Shown here: one piece after another, positions 8,856-18,016 of the stretch | Numbering within the stretch: the stretch's first letter is position 1 | How the letters are laid out: the number at the start of each line of letters is the position of its first letter | Source: Stenotrophomonas maltophilia | GTDB lineage: Bacteria > Pseudomonadota > Gammaproteobacteria > Xanthomonadales > Xanthomonadaceae | Assembly (NCBI RefSeq): GCF_003205835.1 | Contig: NZ_CP029773.1 | Coordinates: forward strand, 1,892,501 to 1,956,500 | DNA length: 64,000 nt | Direction of reading: 5' to 3' | Notes under the pieces: generated by a model | Databases searched by the model: none | What the model was told of the DNA's origin: nothing | Seen by the model: only the letters and a program-made list of their open reading frames with translations | Position numbers and translations under genes: made by a program

Positions 8856-10034
8856 ATGGATTTCGTCACCGAGTGGTTCTGGTTCTTCCTGTTCGTTCCG
8901 TTGGCCGCACTGGCCGGGTGGGTGATCGGGCGACGCGGCGGTCAACGTCACGGTGACAACCAGGTCAGCCGCCTGTCCAGCACCTACTTCCGCGGTCTGA
9001 ACTACCTGCTCAACGAGCAGCCGGACAAGGCCATCGAGCTGTTCCTGCACATCGCCGAGCTGGACAAGGAAACCTTCGAAACCCAGGTCGCGCTGGGCCA
9101 CCTGTTCCGCCGTCGTGGTGAAGTGGATCGCGCCATCCGCCTGCATCAGGGCCTGGTCAACCGCCATGACCTGAGCGATGCGCAGCGCGTACAGGCTCTG
9201 CTGGCGCTGGGCGAGGACTACATGAAGTCCGGCCTGCTGGACCGTGCCGAGACCGTGTTCACCGAGCTGGCGCAGCTGGACCAGCGTGCTCCGCAGGCGC
9301 TGAAGCATCTGATCGGCATCTACCAGGCCGAGCGTGACTGGGAAAAGGCGATTGACAACGCCACCCGTTTCGAAGAGGTGACCGGCGAGCCGATGGGCAA
9401 GCTGATCGGGCAGTTCGAATGCGAGCTGGCCGAGCGTTTCCGCGGTGCCGGCAAGCTGGAAGAGGCGAGGGCGGCGATCGCCCGTGCCTACCAGGCCGAC
9501 GCCATGTCGGTACGCGCGGGCATCATCGAAGGGCGCCTGGAGACGGATGCGGGCAACGCCGAAGCCGCGGTGCGTGCGTTCGAGCGGGCCGCGCGCAACG
9601 ACCCCGAGTACCTGCCGGAGCTGCTGCCGGCGTTGATGCAGAACTATCGCAAGGTGGGTGATCTGGGGGGCGCGCGGGCATTCCTGTCGGAGATGACCGA
9701 GCACTACCGTGGCATTGCGCCGGTGCTGGCCTTGACCCGCCTGATGGAAGAGCAGGAGGGCGTGGCCCCGGCCCGTGCCTACCTCGGTCGCCAGCTCAAG
9801 GATCGTCCGTCGGTGCGTGGCGAGTCCGCGCTGATCGACCTGACGCTGGCCGAGGGCGCCGATTCCACTGCCACCCTGCACGACCTCAAGCACATCACCG
9901 ACCAGCTGCTGGTGCGCAATCCCGCTTACCGCTGCACCCGCTGTGGTTTCGGTGCGCGCACCCATCACTGGCAGTGCCCGAGCTGCAAGGAGTGGGGCAC
10001 GGTCAAGCCGCTGCTAAACTACGCGGTGCTCTGA
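8856..10034 (+). CDS. lapB: Lipopolysaccharide assembly protein B
   Basis: A 392-residue protein anchored by one N-terminal membrane helix (about residues 6-24), followed by a series of TPR repeats and a C-terminal rubredoxin-like zinc ribbon with CTRCGFGA and CPSCKEWG. In E. coli LapB (YciM) recruits LpxC to FtsH for degradation. The two CxxC pairs required for function are intact. The WecA-like gene starts three bases after its stop. Confidence 0.94.
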   Translation: MDFVTEWFWFFLFVPLAALAGWVIGRRGGQRHGDNQVSRLSSTYFRGLNYLLNEQPDKAIELFLHIAELDKETFETQVALGHLFRRRGEVDRAIRLHQGLVNRHDLSDAQRVQALLALGEDYMKSGLLDRAETVFTELAQLDQRAPQALKHLIGIYQAERDWEKAIDNATRFEEVTGEPMGKLIGQFECELAERFRGAGKLEEARAAIARAYQADAMSVRAGIIEGRLETDAGNAEAAVRAFERAARNDPEYLPELLPALMQNYRKVGDLGGARAFLSEMTEHYRGIAPVLALTRLMEEQEGVAPARAYLGRQLKDRPSVRGESALIDLTLAEGADSTATLHDLKHITDQLLVRNPAYRCTRCGFGARTHHWQCPSCKEWGTVKPLLNYAVL

Positions 10035-10037
10035 TCC

Positions 10038-11027
10038 ATGCCGTGGCTCGTGATGGGCGCGCTGCTGGGGCTGGCCCTGCTGAGTGCGGCGCTGACGTGG
10101 GCCGCGCGCGGCTATGCGCTGCGCCAGCAGCTGATGGACCAGCCGGGCGAACGTCGCAGCCATAGCGTGGCGACCCCGCGCGGTGGCGGCATCGCCATTG
10201 TCATCAGTCTCCTGGTCACTGCAGGCGTGGCGATGTGGATCTGGCCCGAATCGGCGCCGAGCCTGCTGGTTGCCAGTCTGGGGCTGGTGCTGGTGGCGGG
10301 CATCGGCTGGTGGGACGACCACAGGCCGCTGCCGGCCATGCGCCGCCTGCTGGTGCACTTCATCGCTGCCGCCCTGCTGGCCGCATTGGTCAAGCTGCAT
10401 GGCGGCAGCTGGCTGCTGGCTGCTCTGGTGCTGCTGTTCACTGCTTCGCTGATCAACATCTGGAACTTCATGGATGGGATCAACGGCATCGCCGCCAGCC
10501 AGGCCATCGTGGTGGCGCTGGGCCTGGCGCCGGTGCTGCCCTGGCCGTATTCGCTCGCGGCTGTGGCCCTGGGGCTGGCCTGCCTGGGCTTCCTGCCGTT
10601 CAACTTCCCGCGGGCGCGGATCTTCATGGGCGATGTCGGAAGTGGCGCGTTGGGCTACGCGGTGGCGGCAGTACTCGCACTGGCCAGCGTGCAGACCGAC
10701 ATCCACTGGATCCTGTTGCTGGTGCCGGCCTCGGCATTCCTCGTGGACGCGGGCTTCACGTTGCTGGCGCGCATCATTTCCGGACAACGCTGGATGGAAC
10801 CCCATACCCAGCATGTCTACCAGCGGGTGGTGCAGGCAGGAGCCAGTCATGCCCAGGTCACAGGGATGTACTTTGCTTTGGGCCTGTTCAGTATTACAGT
10901 GCTTAATGTCTGCTCCAATTTGCAGCCGAGGTGGGAGGCTGTCGTGGCGATCGCGTGGTTCAGTGCGCTGAGCGCCCTCTGGCTCTTCCTGCGCAATGGA
11001 TTGCGTCACCGACAAGGAACTACCTGA
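10038..11027 (+). CDS. WecA/MraY-like undecaprenyl-phosphate sugar-phosphate transferase
   Basis: A polytopic membrane enzyme of 329 residues that starts an envelope polysaccharide by moving a HexNAc-1-phosphate to undecaprenyl phosphate. Family motifs are visible: HSVATPRGGGIAI near residue 40, the Asp pair in GWWDDHRPL, NIWNFMDGINGIAASQ and MGDVGSGALGY. Eight or more membrane segments are apparent. It is followed by a nucleotide-sugar dehydratase and galU, so it probably serves O-antigen or capsule synthesis. The exact sugar is not predictable. Confidence 0.88.
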   Translation: MPWLVMGALLGLALLSAALTWAARGYALRQQLMDQPGERRSHSVATPRGGGIAIVISLLVTAGVAMWIWPESAPSLLVASLGLVLVAGIGWWDDHRPLPAMRRLLVHFIAAALLAALVKLHGGSWLLAALVLLFTASLINIWNFMDGINGIAASQAIVVALGLAPVLPWPYSLAAVALGLACLGFLPFNFPRARIFMGDVGSGALGYAVAAVLALASVQTDIHWILLLVPASAFLVDAGFTLLARIISGQRWMEPHTQHVYQRVVQAGASHAQVTGMYFALGLFSITVLNVCSNLQPRWEAVVAIAWFSALSALWLFLRNGLRHRQGTT

Positions 11028-11030
11028 CTT

Positions 11031-12944
11031 ATGGCTTCACCCTGGCGGGACAGAATTCTCGGCGTGATGCCGCGTTCGGCGATCGTCTGCCACGACCTGT
11101 TCATGGTCTGGGCATGCTGGCAGCTGCTCCACGCGGGGCGGTACTCGATCCTCCCCAATGCGCCCGAGCTTCCCCTCTGGAATGTCGATACCACCCTGGT
11201 GCTGCTGCTGCAGGGGCTGGTGTTCTGGCGTGTCGGCCTCTATCGCGGCCTGTGGCGGTTTGCCAGCGTCAGCGACCTGCTGAACATCTTCAAGGCCAGC
11301 TTCATCGGCATGGTCGCCATCGTGCTGGTGCTGATGTGGAAGCGCTTCGATGGCGTGCCGATGTCGGTGCTGGTGATCTACCCGTTTGCGCTGTCGGCGC
11401 TGCTGGGCGCGCCGCGGCTGCTCTACCGGGCCTGGAAGGATTACCAGTCGCTGCAATCGGATTCGTCCGCACGGAGGGTGCTGATCCTGGGGGCCGGCCA
11501 GGCGGCCGAAACCCTGGTCCGTGACCTGCGCCGCTCCGGCAACTTCGAACCGGTCGGCCTGCTGGATGACGCACCGCACCTGCGCGGAGCCAAGCTGCAG
11601 GGACTGCCGATCCTCGGCACCCTGGACGATGCGCCGACGGTGGTGCGCGAGACCGCAGCCAAGCTGCTGGTGATCGCCATTCCTTCGCTGGACGCCGCCG
11701 GCATGCAGCGGATCGTTGCCATCTGCGAGAGTACGGGCGTGCCGTTCCGCACCGTGCCCAAGCTCAGCGACATCCTGCAGGGCCAGTCGCTGCCGGGGCA
11801 GCTGAAGGAAGTGGCGATCGAGGATCTGCTTGGCCGCAAGCCGATCATGCCGGACTGGAATCTGATCCGTGGCTGGCTGGGCGGGCGTACCGTGATGGTC
11901 ACCGGTGCCGGCGGTTCGATCGGCTCCGAGCTCTGCCGCCAGTGCGCGCGGCATGGTGCCGGCCGCATCATCCTGCTGGAGATCAGCGAACTGCTGCTGC
12001 TGACCATCGAAGGCGAGCTGCGGCGCAGCTTCCCCGATGTCGAGATCGAAGCGGTGCTGGGTGACTGCGGTGACCCGGCGGTGATCCGCCACGCCCTGTC
12101 GCTGCATCCGGTCGACACCGCCTTCCATGCGGCTGCCTACAAGCACGTCCCGGTGCTGGAGCGCCAGCTGCGCGAAGCGGTGCGCAACAACATCCTGGCC
12201 ACCGAGAACGTGGCCCGTGCCTGCCTTGAGGCCCGCGTTGAGCACTTCGTGTTCATCTCCACCGACAAGGCGGTCGATCCGGTCAATGCACTGGGTGCGA
12301 GCAAACGCTACGCGGAGATGATCTGCCAGAGCCTGGACCAGAAATCCACGCACACCCGTTTCGTCACCGTGCGCTTCGGCAACGTGCTGGCCTCGGCCGG
12401 CAGCGTGGTGCCGCTGTTCCGCGAACAGATCCTGCGCGGCGGGCCGGTGACCGTGACCGATCCGGAAGTCAGCCGTTACTTCATGACCATTCCGGAGGCC
12501 TGCCAGTTGATCCTGCAGGCTGCCGCGTCCGCGTCGCACGGCGCCATCTATACCCTCGACATGGGCGAGCCGGTACCGATCCGGGTGCTGGCCGAGCAGA
12601 TGATCCGTCTGGCCGGCAAGCAGCCGTACAAGGACATCCCGATCATCTATACCGGCCTGCGTCCGGGCGAGAAGCTGCACGAGACGCTGTTCTATTCGGA
12701 CGAGGACTATCGTTCGACGGCACACCCGAAGATTCTCGAGGCCGGGGTGCGCACGTTCGCGCGCGACCTGGTGCTGGGCAATGTCCCGCGCCTGCGCGAT
12801 GCCGTCGCCGGTTACGACGTGACCACCATCCAGGAAATCCTGTTCGCGACGATGCCGGAGTTCTCTCCGATCGAACAGGATGCTTACATTTCATCCGCTA
12901 AAGTCGTGCCTTTTCCGGCACGTGAGGCCAGCAGGCACCAATGA
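11031..12944 (+). CDS. WbpM/CapD-type nucleotide-sugar 4,6-dehydratase
   Basis: A 637-residue membrane protein. Four hydrophobic segments fill roughly residues 1-125; then comes a CoA-binding-like Rossmann domain (LILGAGQAAETLVRDLR) and a catalytic SDR domain (VMVTGAGGSIGSELCRQ, AAYKHVPVLE, FISTDKAVDPVNALGASKR). It probably dehydrates UDP-GlcNAc on the way to deoxy-amino sugars of O-antigen. The SDR catalytic Lys is in ASKRYAE, with Met/Lys replacing Tyr as is normal for this group. It overlaps galU by four bases (ATGA). Confidence 0.9.
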   Translation: MASPWRDRILGVMPRSAIVCHDLFMVWACWQLLHAGRYSILPNAPELPLWNVDTTLVLLLQGLVFWRVGLYRGLWRFASVSDLLNIFKASFIGMVAIVLVLMWKRFDGVPMSVLVIYPFALSALLGAPRLLYRAWKDYQSLQSDSSARRVLILGAGQAAETLVRDLRRSGNFEPVGLLDDAPHLRGAKLQGLPILGTLDDAPTVVRETAAKLLVIAIPSLDAAGMQRIVAICESTGVPFRTVPKLSDILQGQSLPGQLKEVAIEDLLGRKPIMPDWNLIRGWLGGRTVMVTGAGGSIGSELCRQCARHGAGRIILLEISELLLLTIEGELRRSFPDVEIEAVLGDCGDPAVIRHALSLHPVDTAFHAAAYKHVPVLERQLREAVRNNILATENVARACLEARVEHFVFISTDKAVDPVNALGASKRYAEMICQSLDQKSTHTRFVTVRFGNVLASAGSVVPLFREQILRGGPVTVTDPEVSRYFMTIPEACQLILQAAASASHGAIYTLDMGEPVPIRVLAEQMIRLAGKQPYKDIPIIYTGLRPGEKLHETLFYSDEDYRSTAHPKILEAGVRTFARDLVLGNVPRLRDAVAGYDVTTIQEILFATMPEFSPIEQDAYISSAKVVPFPAREASRHQ

Positions 12945-13819
12945 GCAAGCGAATTCGCAAGGCGGTTTTCCCCGTCGCAGGACTGGGGACGCGGTTTTTG
13001 CCAGCAACCAAGACGGTTCCGAAGGAGATGCTGCCGATCATTGATCGACCGCTGATCCAGTACGCCGTGGATGAAGCGATCGAAGCGGGCTGCGACACGC
13101 TGGTGTTCATCACCAACCGCTACAAGCACGCGGTCGCTGACTATTTCGACAAAGCCTACGAACTGGAGCAGAAGCTCGAGCGTGCCGGCAAGCAGGAGCA
13201 GCTGGAGCTGATCCGCCACGTGCTGCCCAACGGCGTGCGCGCGGTTTTCGTAACCCAGGCCGAAGCGCTGGGCCTGGGCCATGCAGTGCTGTGTGCCAAG
13301 GCCGTGATTGGCGACGAGCCGTTCGCGGTGTTGTTGCCGGATGACCTGATCTGGAACCGTGGTGCCGGTGCGCTGAAGCAGATGGCTGACCTCAACGAGG
13401 CCAGTGGTGCCAGCGTGATCGCCGTTGAAGACGTGCCGCACGACAAGACTGCCAGCTACGGCATCGTTGCCACTGATGCGTTCGACGGCCGCAAGGGCCG
13501 CATTTCGCAGATCGTGGAGAAGCCCAAGCCGGAGGACGCGCCGAGCGATCTGGCGGTGGTTGGCCGTTATGTGCTGAGCCCGAAGATTTTCGAGCTGCTG
13601 GAGCAGACCGGCAGTGGTGCCGGTGGCGAGATCCAGCTGACCGATGCGATCGCGCAGCTGCTGAAGACCGAAGAGGTCGATGCCTACCGCTTCGAGGGCA
13701 CCCGCTTCGACTGCGGTACGCATCTGGGGCTGGTGGAGGCGACGATCCGTTTCGCGCTGGACAACCCGAAGCTGGCTGGCCCGGCGCGGGAGAAGCTGAC
13801 CGCGATGTTGGCGGAATAG
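12941..13819 (+). CDS. galU: UTP-glucose-1-phosphate uridylyltransferase
   Basis: Makes UDP-glucose from UTP and glucose-1-phosphate, feeding lipopolysaccharide core, exopolysaccharide and osmolyte synthesis. The nucleotide-binding N terminus FPVAGLGTRFLPATKTVPKE, the EALGLGHAVLCA loop and FVTQ segment are all present; 292 residues is normal. The ATG overlaps the stop of the upstream dehydratase, so translation is coupled. Confidence 0.96.
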   Translation: MSKRIRKAVFPVAGLGTRFLPATKTVPKEMLPIIDRPLIQYAVDEAIEAGCDTLVFITNRYKHAVADYFDKAYELEQKLERAGKQEQLELIRHVLPNGVRAVFVTQAEALGLGHAVLCAKAVIGDEPFAVLLPDDLIWNRGAGALKQMADLNEASGASVIAVEDVPHDKTASYGIVATDAFDGRKGRISQIVEKPKPEDAPSDLAVVGRYVLSPKIFELLEQTGSGAGGEIQLTDAIAQLLKTEEVDAYRFEGTRFDCGTHLGLVEATIRFALDNPKLAGPAREKLTAMLAE

Positions 13820-13870
13820 GGTTTATCAAGCGCTCCGTGCTGCGCCTTCCTGCCAGAGTGGGGAGGCGTG

Positions 13871-13958
13871 GGCAGTCCGCTGCAGGACACGCCGTAAACC
13901 CATCCCTGGGGGCTCGATGGCGCCATCCATGGCGCCAACGGTCCTGCAGCGGACTGCC
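13871..13958. repeat. Long inverted repeat element (copy 1 of a family)
   Basis: Perfect 17-bp arms (13871-13887 and 13942-13958) enclose a core with GGCGCCATCCATGGCGCC and a CCATCCCTGGGGG stretch. A diverged relative in the opposite orientation lies at 14153-14252. No coding sequence was seen in the 13820-14296 gap, which holds this element, a terminator and two more repeats. Confidence 0.75.
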
Positions 13959-14021
13959 CGCGCCTCTCGACGGTTTCCTGCGAGCGCGGACGGGAAGGGC
14001 GGAATCAAGGGCAAGAGCACA

Positions 14022-14056
14022 AGCAAAAAAGGCAGCCGATGGCTGCCTTTTTGCTT
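14022..14056. terminator. Bidirectional terminator between galU and fadA
   Basis: AAGCAAAAAGGCAGCC pairs with GGCTGCCTTTTTGCTT around a short loop, giving an A run on one side and a T run on the other. It serves the convergent galU and fadA transcripts. Confidence 0.88.
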
Positions 14057-14059
14057 GTT

Positions 14060-14098
14060 GGGGTCGGATCCCTTTGCGCAGCAAAGGGCTCTGACCCC
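14060..14098. repeat. GGGGTC palindromic repeat
   Basis: An imperfect palindrome, GGGGTCGGATCCCTTTGC then GCAAAGGGCTCTGACCCC. The same element recurs at 33063-33103, 59768-59804 and 59823-59860. Confidence 0.8.
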
Positions 14099-14152
14099 GG
14101 CCTTTGCCCCTGCCTTTGCTCACCCCTCCGCCGCGCGGAATGATGGATGGCG

Positions 14153-14252
14153 CGGGTGGGTGAGGCTGGCCGGGACTGTCAGCGGCATGGATGCCGCTGC
14201 CAAGCCCCCAAGGACGGGTTCACGGCGTGTCCCGGGCAGTCTCACCCACCCG
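14153..14252. repeat. Long inverted repeat element (copy 2, diverged)
   Basis: Arms CGGGTGGGTGAG (14153-14164) and its exact complement (14241-14252) enclose a core with AAGCCCCCAAGGACGGGTT and CACGGCGTGTCC, which matches the reverse complement of the core of the element at 13871-13958. The outer arms differ, so the core rather than the stem is conserved. Confidence 0.65.
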
Positions 14253-14296
14253 GGCCCCGCAGCAGACCGACATCCCGACCGGCAGCGCTCTGAACC

Positions 14297-15505
14297 TTAC
14301 AGCGCCTCGAAAATACCCGCCGCGCCCATGCCGGTGCCGATGCACATCGTCACCATGCCGTACTTCTGCTGGCGACGACGCAGGCCGTGCAGCAGGGTCG
14401 CGGTACGGATCGCGCCGGTCGCACCCAGCGGGTGGCCCAGGGCGATCGCGCCGCCCAGCGGGTTGACCTTGCTCGGGTCCAGGCCGCAATCGCGGATCAC
14501 CGCCAGCGACTGCGCGGCGAACGCTTCGTTCAGTTCAATCCAGTCCAGCTGGTCCTGGGTCAGGCCCGCCTGCTTCAGCGCCTTCGGAATCGCAGCGATC
14601 GGGCCGATGCCCATCACTTCCGGGCGCACGCCGGCCACCGAGAAGCTGACGAAACGGGCCAGCGGGGTCAGGCCGTAGTCCTTGATCGCCTGTTCCGAGG
14701 CCAGCAGCACGGCACCGGCGCCGTCGCTCATCTGCGACGAGTTGCCAGCGGTGACGGTGCCGCCGAACTGGCCGTTGCGGAACACCGGGCGCAGCTTGGC
14801 CAGGCCTTCAGCCGAGGAATCCGGGCGCGGGCCTTCGTCGGTGTCGGCGATCTTGTTGCGGGTGATGATGCGCTGGCCATCGGCCAGGTCCGGCAGGTGC
14901 GAGACGATCTCGTACGGGCTGATCTCGTCCTTGAACTCGCCATTCTGGATCGCGGCCATGGCCTTCTGGTGCGAGGCGAGGGCGAAGGCGTCCTGGTCTT
15001 CGCGCGAGACCTTCCACTCTTCAGCCACCTTCTCGGCGGTGATGCCCATGCCGTAGGCGATGGCGACGTGGTCGTTGTCGAACACGCTCGGCGCCATCGC
15101 GATCTTGTTGCCCATCATCGGCACCATCGACATCGACTCGGTGCCGCCGGCCAGCATCAGGTCGGCATTGCCCAGGCGGATCGCGTCGGCAGCCTGCGCC
15201 ACGGCCTGCAGGCCGGAGGAGCAGAAGCGGTTCACGGTCTGTGCGGCGATGGTGTTCGGCAGGCCGGCCAGCAGCACGCCGATGCGTGCCACGTTCATGC
15301 CCTGCTCGGCTTCCGGCATGGCGCAGCCGATGATCGCGTCATCGATCCGGTTGACGTCCACGCCCGGGGCCTGGGCGACGACACTGCGCAGCACGTGCGC
15401 AAGCATGTCGTCGGGGCGGGTGTTGCGGAACATGCCCTTGGGCGCCTTGCCGACCGGGGTACGGGTGGCGGCGACGATGTAGGCGTCCTGGATTTGCTTG
15501 GTCAT
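14297..15505 (-). CDS. fadA: Acetyl-CoA acyltransferase (thiolase)
   Basis: Catalyses the thiolytic last step of fatty-acid beta-oxidation. The catalytic Cys is in NRFCSSGLQAVAQAADAI, the His in GGAIALGHPLGATGAI and the second Cys in MVTMCIGTGMGAAGIF. The start at 15505 gives 402 residues with GAGAGA just upstream; the frame stays open to 15556 but that stretch overlaps a palindromic repeat. It lies about 100 bases downstream of fadN, with which it presumably forms the beta-oxidation complex. Confidence 0.92.
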   Translation of the reverse strand: MTKQIQDAYIVAATRTPVGKAPKGMFRNTRPDDMLAHVLRSVVAQAPGVDVNRIDDAIIGCAMPEAEQGMNVARIGVLLAGLPNTIAAQTVNRFCSSGLQAVAQAADAIRLGNADLMLAGGTESMSMVPMMGNKIAMAPSVFDNDHVAIAYGMGITAEKVAEEWKVSREDQDAFALASHQKAMAAIQNGEFKDEISPYEIVSHLPDLADGQRIITRNKIADTDEGPRPDSSAEGLAKLRPVFRNGQFGGTVTAGNSSQMSDGAGAVLLASEQAIKDYGLTPLARFVSFSVAGVRPEVMGIGPIAAIPKALKQAGLTQDQLDWIELNEAFAAQSLAVIRDCGLDPSKVNPLGGAIALGHPLGATGAIRTATLLHGLRRRQQKYGMVTMCIGTGMGAAGIFEAL

Positions 15506-15536
15506 TGCAGTGATCTCTCGAATTGGTTTTGCCGGT

Positions 15537-15593
15537 GTGCCCACCAAGGTGGGCACCTACCAGAGGCAGAGGGATGCCGGCCAGGGGCCGGCA
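15537..15593. repeat. Palindromic repeats between fadN and fadA
   Basis: A minus-oriented GTAG unit (15537-15560) is followed by a related GC palindrome without the GTAG head (15575-15593). The hairpins may set the relative amounts of fadN and fadA message. Confidence 0.75.
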
Positions 15594-15604
15594 CCCGCCA
15601 TCAA

Positions 15605-17977
15605 TCAGTTACGCAGCGGCTTGCCGGTCTTCAGCATGTGCGCGATGCGGGCCTGGGTCTTTTCCTGCTGGGCCAGTTCGACGAAGTGCTTGCGCTCCAG
15701 GGTCAGCAGCCACTCTTCGTCCACCAGGGTGCCGCGGTCGACCTTGCCGCCGCACAGCACGGTGGCGATGCGCTCGGCGATCTCGTAGTCGTACGGGCTG
15801 ATGAAACGGCCTTCCAGCATGTTGACCAGCATCATCTTGAAGGTCGCGATACCCACGTCGCCGGCGACCTGGATGCGGCGTGCCGGCAGCGGCGGACGGT
15901 AGCCCGCTTCGGCCAGGGCGCGCGCTTCGGCCTTGGCGATGTGCAGGGCCTCGTAGCTGTTGAACACCACCTTGTCGGTGCTGCGCAGCAGGCCCAGTTC
16001 CTTGGCGTTGACCGCCGAGTTGGAGACCTTGGCCATCGCCACGGTCTCGAAGGTCTTCTTCAGTTCGGCGAACACGTCACCGCCCGGGCCCGCGGCCTGC
16101 GAGGCGCGCACGGCCAGTTCCTTCAGGCCACCGCCTGCCGGCAGCAGGCCGACGCCGGCCTCGACCAGGCCGATGTAGCTTTCCAGGAAGGCCACGGTCT
16201 TGGCGCTGTGCATCTGGAACTCGCAGCCGCCACCCAGGGCCAGGCCACGCACGGCAGCCACCACCGGCACCAGCGAGTACTTGATGCGCTGGCTGGTGCG
16301 CTGGAAGTTGGCGACCATTTCCTCGAACTGATCGACCTTGCCGGCCTGCAGCAGGCCCAGCGCGCCGGCCAGGTCGGCGCCGGCGGAGAAGGGTTCCTTC
16401 TGCTGCCAGATCACCAGGCCCTGGAAGTCCTTCTCGGCGCGGCTGACGCATTCCTGCAGGCCATCCAGCACCTGGTCGGACACGGTGTTCATCTTGGTCT
16501 TGAAGCTGACCACGGCGATGCCATCACCGTCGTGCCACATGCGCAGGCCGTCGTTCTCGAACACGGTCTCGCCCGGCGCGAACTTCTCGCCCAGCAGCGG
16601 ATCCGGGAAACGCTGGCGCTGGTACACCGGCAGCGACGAGCGCGGCAGCTTGGCGTTGCGCGACGGGCTGTAGCTGCCTTCGGCGGCATGCACGCCATCG
16701 CGGCCATCGAACACCCAGTCCGGCAGCGGGGCTTTGCTCATGCTCTTGCCGGCGACGATGTCATCGGCGATCCACTGCGCGACCTGCTTCCAGCCGGCGG
16801 CCTGCCAGGTTTCGAACGGGCCCAGCGACCAGCCGTAGCCCCAGCGGATGGCCAGGTCGACGTCGCGCGCGGTCTCGGCGATGTCGGCCAGGTGGTAGGC
16901 GCTGTAGTGGAACAGGTCGCGGAAGGTCGCCCACAGGAACTGCGCCTGCGGGTGCTGGCTCTCGCGCAGCTTGGCGAACTTCTCGGCAGGGTTCCTGATC
17001 TTCAGGATCTCGACCACTTCCGGCGCGGCAGCGCGATCAGCCGGACGGTAGTCCTGCTTCTCCAGGTCCAGCACCACGATGTCCTTGCCGACCTTGCGGA
17101 AGATGCCGGCGCCGGTCTTCTGGCCCAGCGCGCCCTTGGAAATCAGCGCGTCCAGCCACTTCGGCGACTTGAAGAATTCATGCCACGGGTCGTTCGGCAG
17201 GGTATCGCCCATGGTCTTGATGACGTGCGCCATGGTGTCCAGGCCGACCACGTCGGAGGTGCGGTAGGTGGCCGACTTCGGGCGGCCGACCAGCGGGCCG
17301 GTCAGGCCGTCCACTTCATCGAAGCCCAGGCCGAACTGCTGGGTGTGGTAAATGGTGGACAGGATCGAGAACACGCCGATGCGGTTGCCGATGAAGTTCG
17401 GGGTGTCCTTGGCGTACACCACGCCCTTGCCCAGGGTGGTGACCAGGAATTCTTCCAGGCCTTCCAGCACGGCGGCGTCGGTGGTGGTGGCCGGGATCAG
17501 CTCGGCCAGGTGCATGTAGCGCGGCGGATTGAAGAAGTGCACGCCGCAGAAGCGGTGGCGCAGCTGCTCGGGCAGCACGTCGGCCAGCTTGTTGATGCCC
17601 AGGCCCGAGGTATTGGAGGCCAGCACCGCGTGGTCGGCCACGAACGGCGCGATCTTCTTGTACAGGTCCTGCTTCCAGTCCATGCGCTCGGCGATGGCCT
17701 CGATGATCAGGTCGCAGTCCTTCAGCTGCTCCAGGCCGGACTCGTAGTTGGCCGGGGTGATGGCTTCGGCCAGCGACTTGCTGGCCAGCGGCGCCGGGCT
17801 CAGCTTGCCCAGGTTGGCGATCGCCTTCAGCACGATGCCGTCGGCCGGACCTTCCTTGGCGGGCAGGTCGAACAGCACGGTGTCGACGCCAGCGTTGGTG
17901 AGGTGGGCGGCGATCTGGGCACCCATGACGCCGGCACCCAGCACGGCGGCGCGGCGGACTAGCAGGGAATTGGACAT
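15605..17977 (-). CDS. fadN: 3-hydroxyacyl-CoA dehydrogenase / enoyl-CoA hydratase (FadN-type)
   Basis: A 790-residue two-domain beta-oxidation enzyme. The NAD-binding dehydrogenase comes first (AAVLGAGVMGAQIAAHL at residues 10-26, HFFNPPRYMHLAELIP near 145) and the hydratase second (about residues 500-700, with ALGGGCEFQMHSAKT and ESYIGLVEAGVGLLPAGGG). This order is that of Bacillus FadN, opposite to E. coli FadB. The Glu of the hydratase site is present. It heads the fadN-fadA operon. The acyl-CoA dehydrogenase fadE often found alongside is not adjacent here. Confidence 0.92.
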   Translation of the reverse strand: MSNSLLVRRAAVLGAGVMGAQIAAHLTNAGVDTVLFDLPAKEGPADGIVLKAIANLGKLSPAPLASKSLAEAITPANYESGLEQLKDCDLIIEAIAERMDWKQDLYKKIAPFVADHAVLASNTSGLGINKLADVLPEQLRHRFCGVHFFNPPRYMHLAELIPATTTDAAVLEGLEEFLVTTLGKGVVYAKDTPNFIGNRIGVFSILSTIYHTQQFGLGFDEVDGLTGPLVGRPKSATYRTSDVVGLDTMAHVIKTMGDTLPNDPWHEFFKSPKWLDALISKGALGQKTGAGIFRKVGKDIVVLDLEKQDYRPADRAAAPEVVEILKIRNPAEKFAKLRESQHPQAQFLWATFRDLFHYSAYHLADIAETARDVDLAIRWGYGWSLGPFETWQAAGWKQVAQWIADDIVAGKSMSKAPLPDWVFDGRDGVHAAEGSYSPSRNAKLPRSSLPVYQRQRFPDPLLGEKFAPGETVFENDGLRMWHDGDGIAVVSFKTKMNTVSDQVLDGLQECVSRAEKDFQGLVIWQQKEPFSAGADLAGALGLLQAGKVDQFEEMVANFQRTSQRIKYSLVPVVAAVRGLALGGGCEFQMHSAKTVAFLESYIGLVEAGVGLLPAGGGLKELAVRASQAAGPGGDVFAELKKTFETVAMAKVSNSAVNAKELGLLRSTDKVVFNSYEALHIAKAEARALAEAGYRPPLPARRIQVAGDVGIATFKMMLVNMLEGRFISPYDYEIAERIATVLCGGKVDRGTLVDEEWLLTLERKHFVELAQQEKTQARIAHMLKTGKPLRN

Positions 17978-18016
17978 GGTGTAGGGCCTTTGTTGGTCAG
18001 CAGTTACTGGGTGGAA

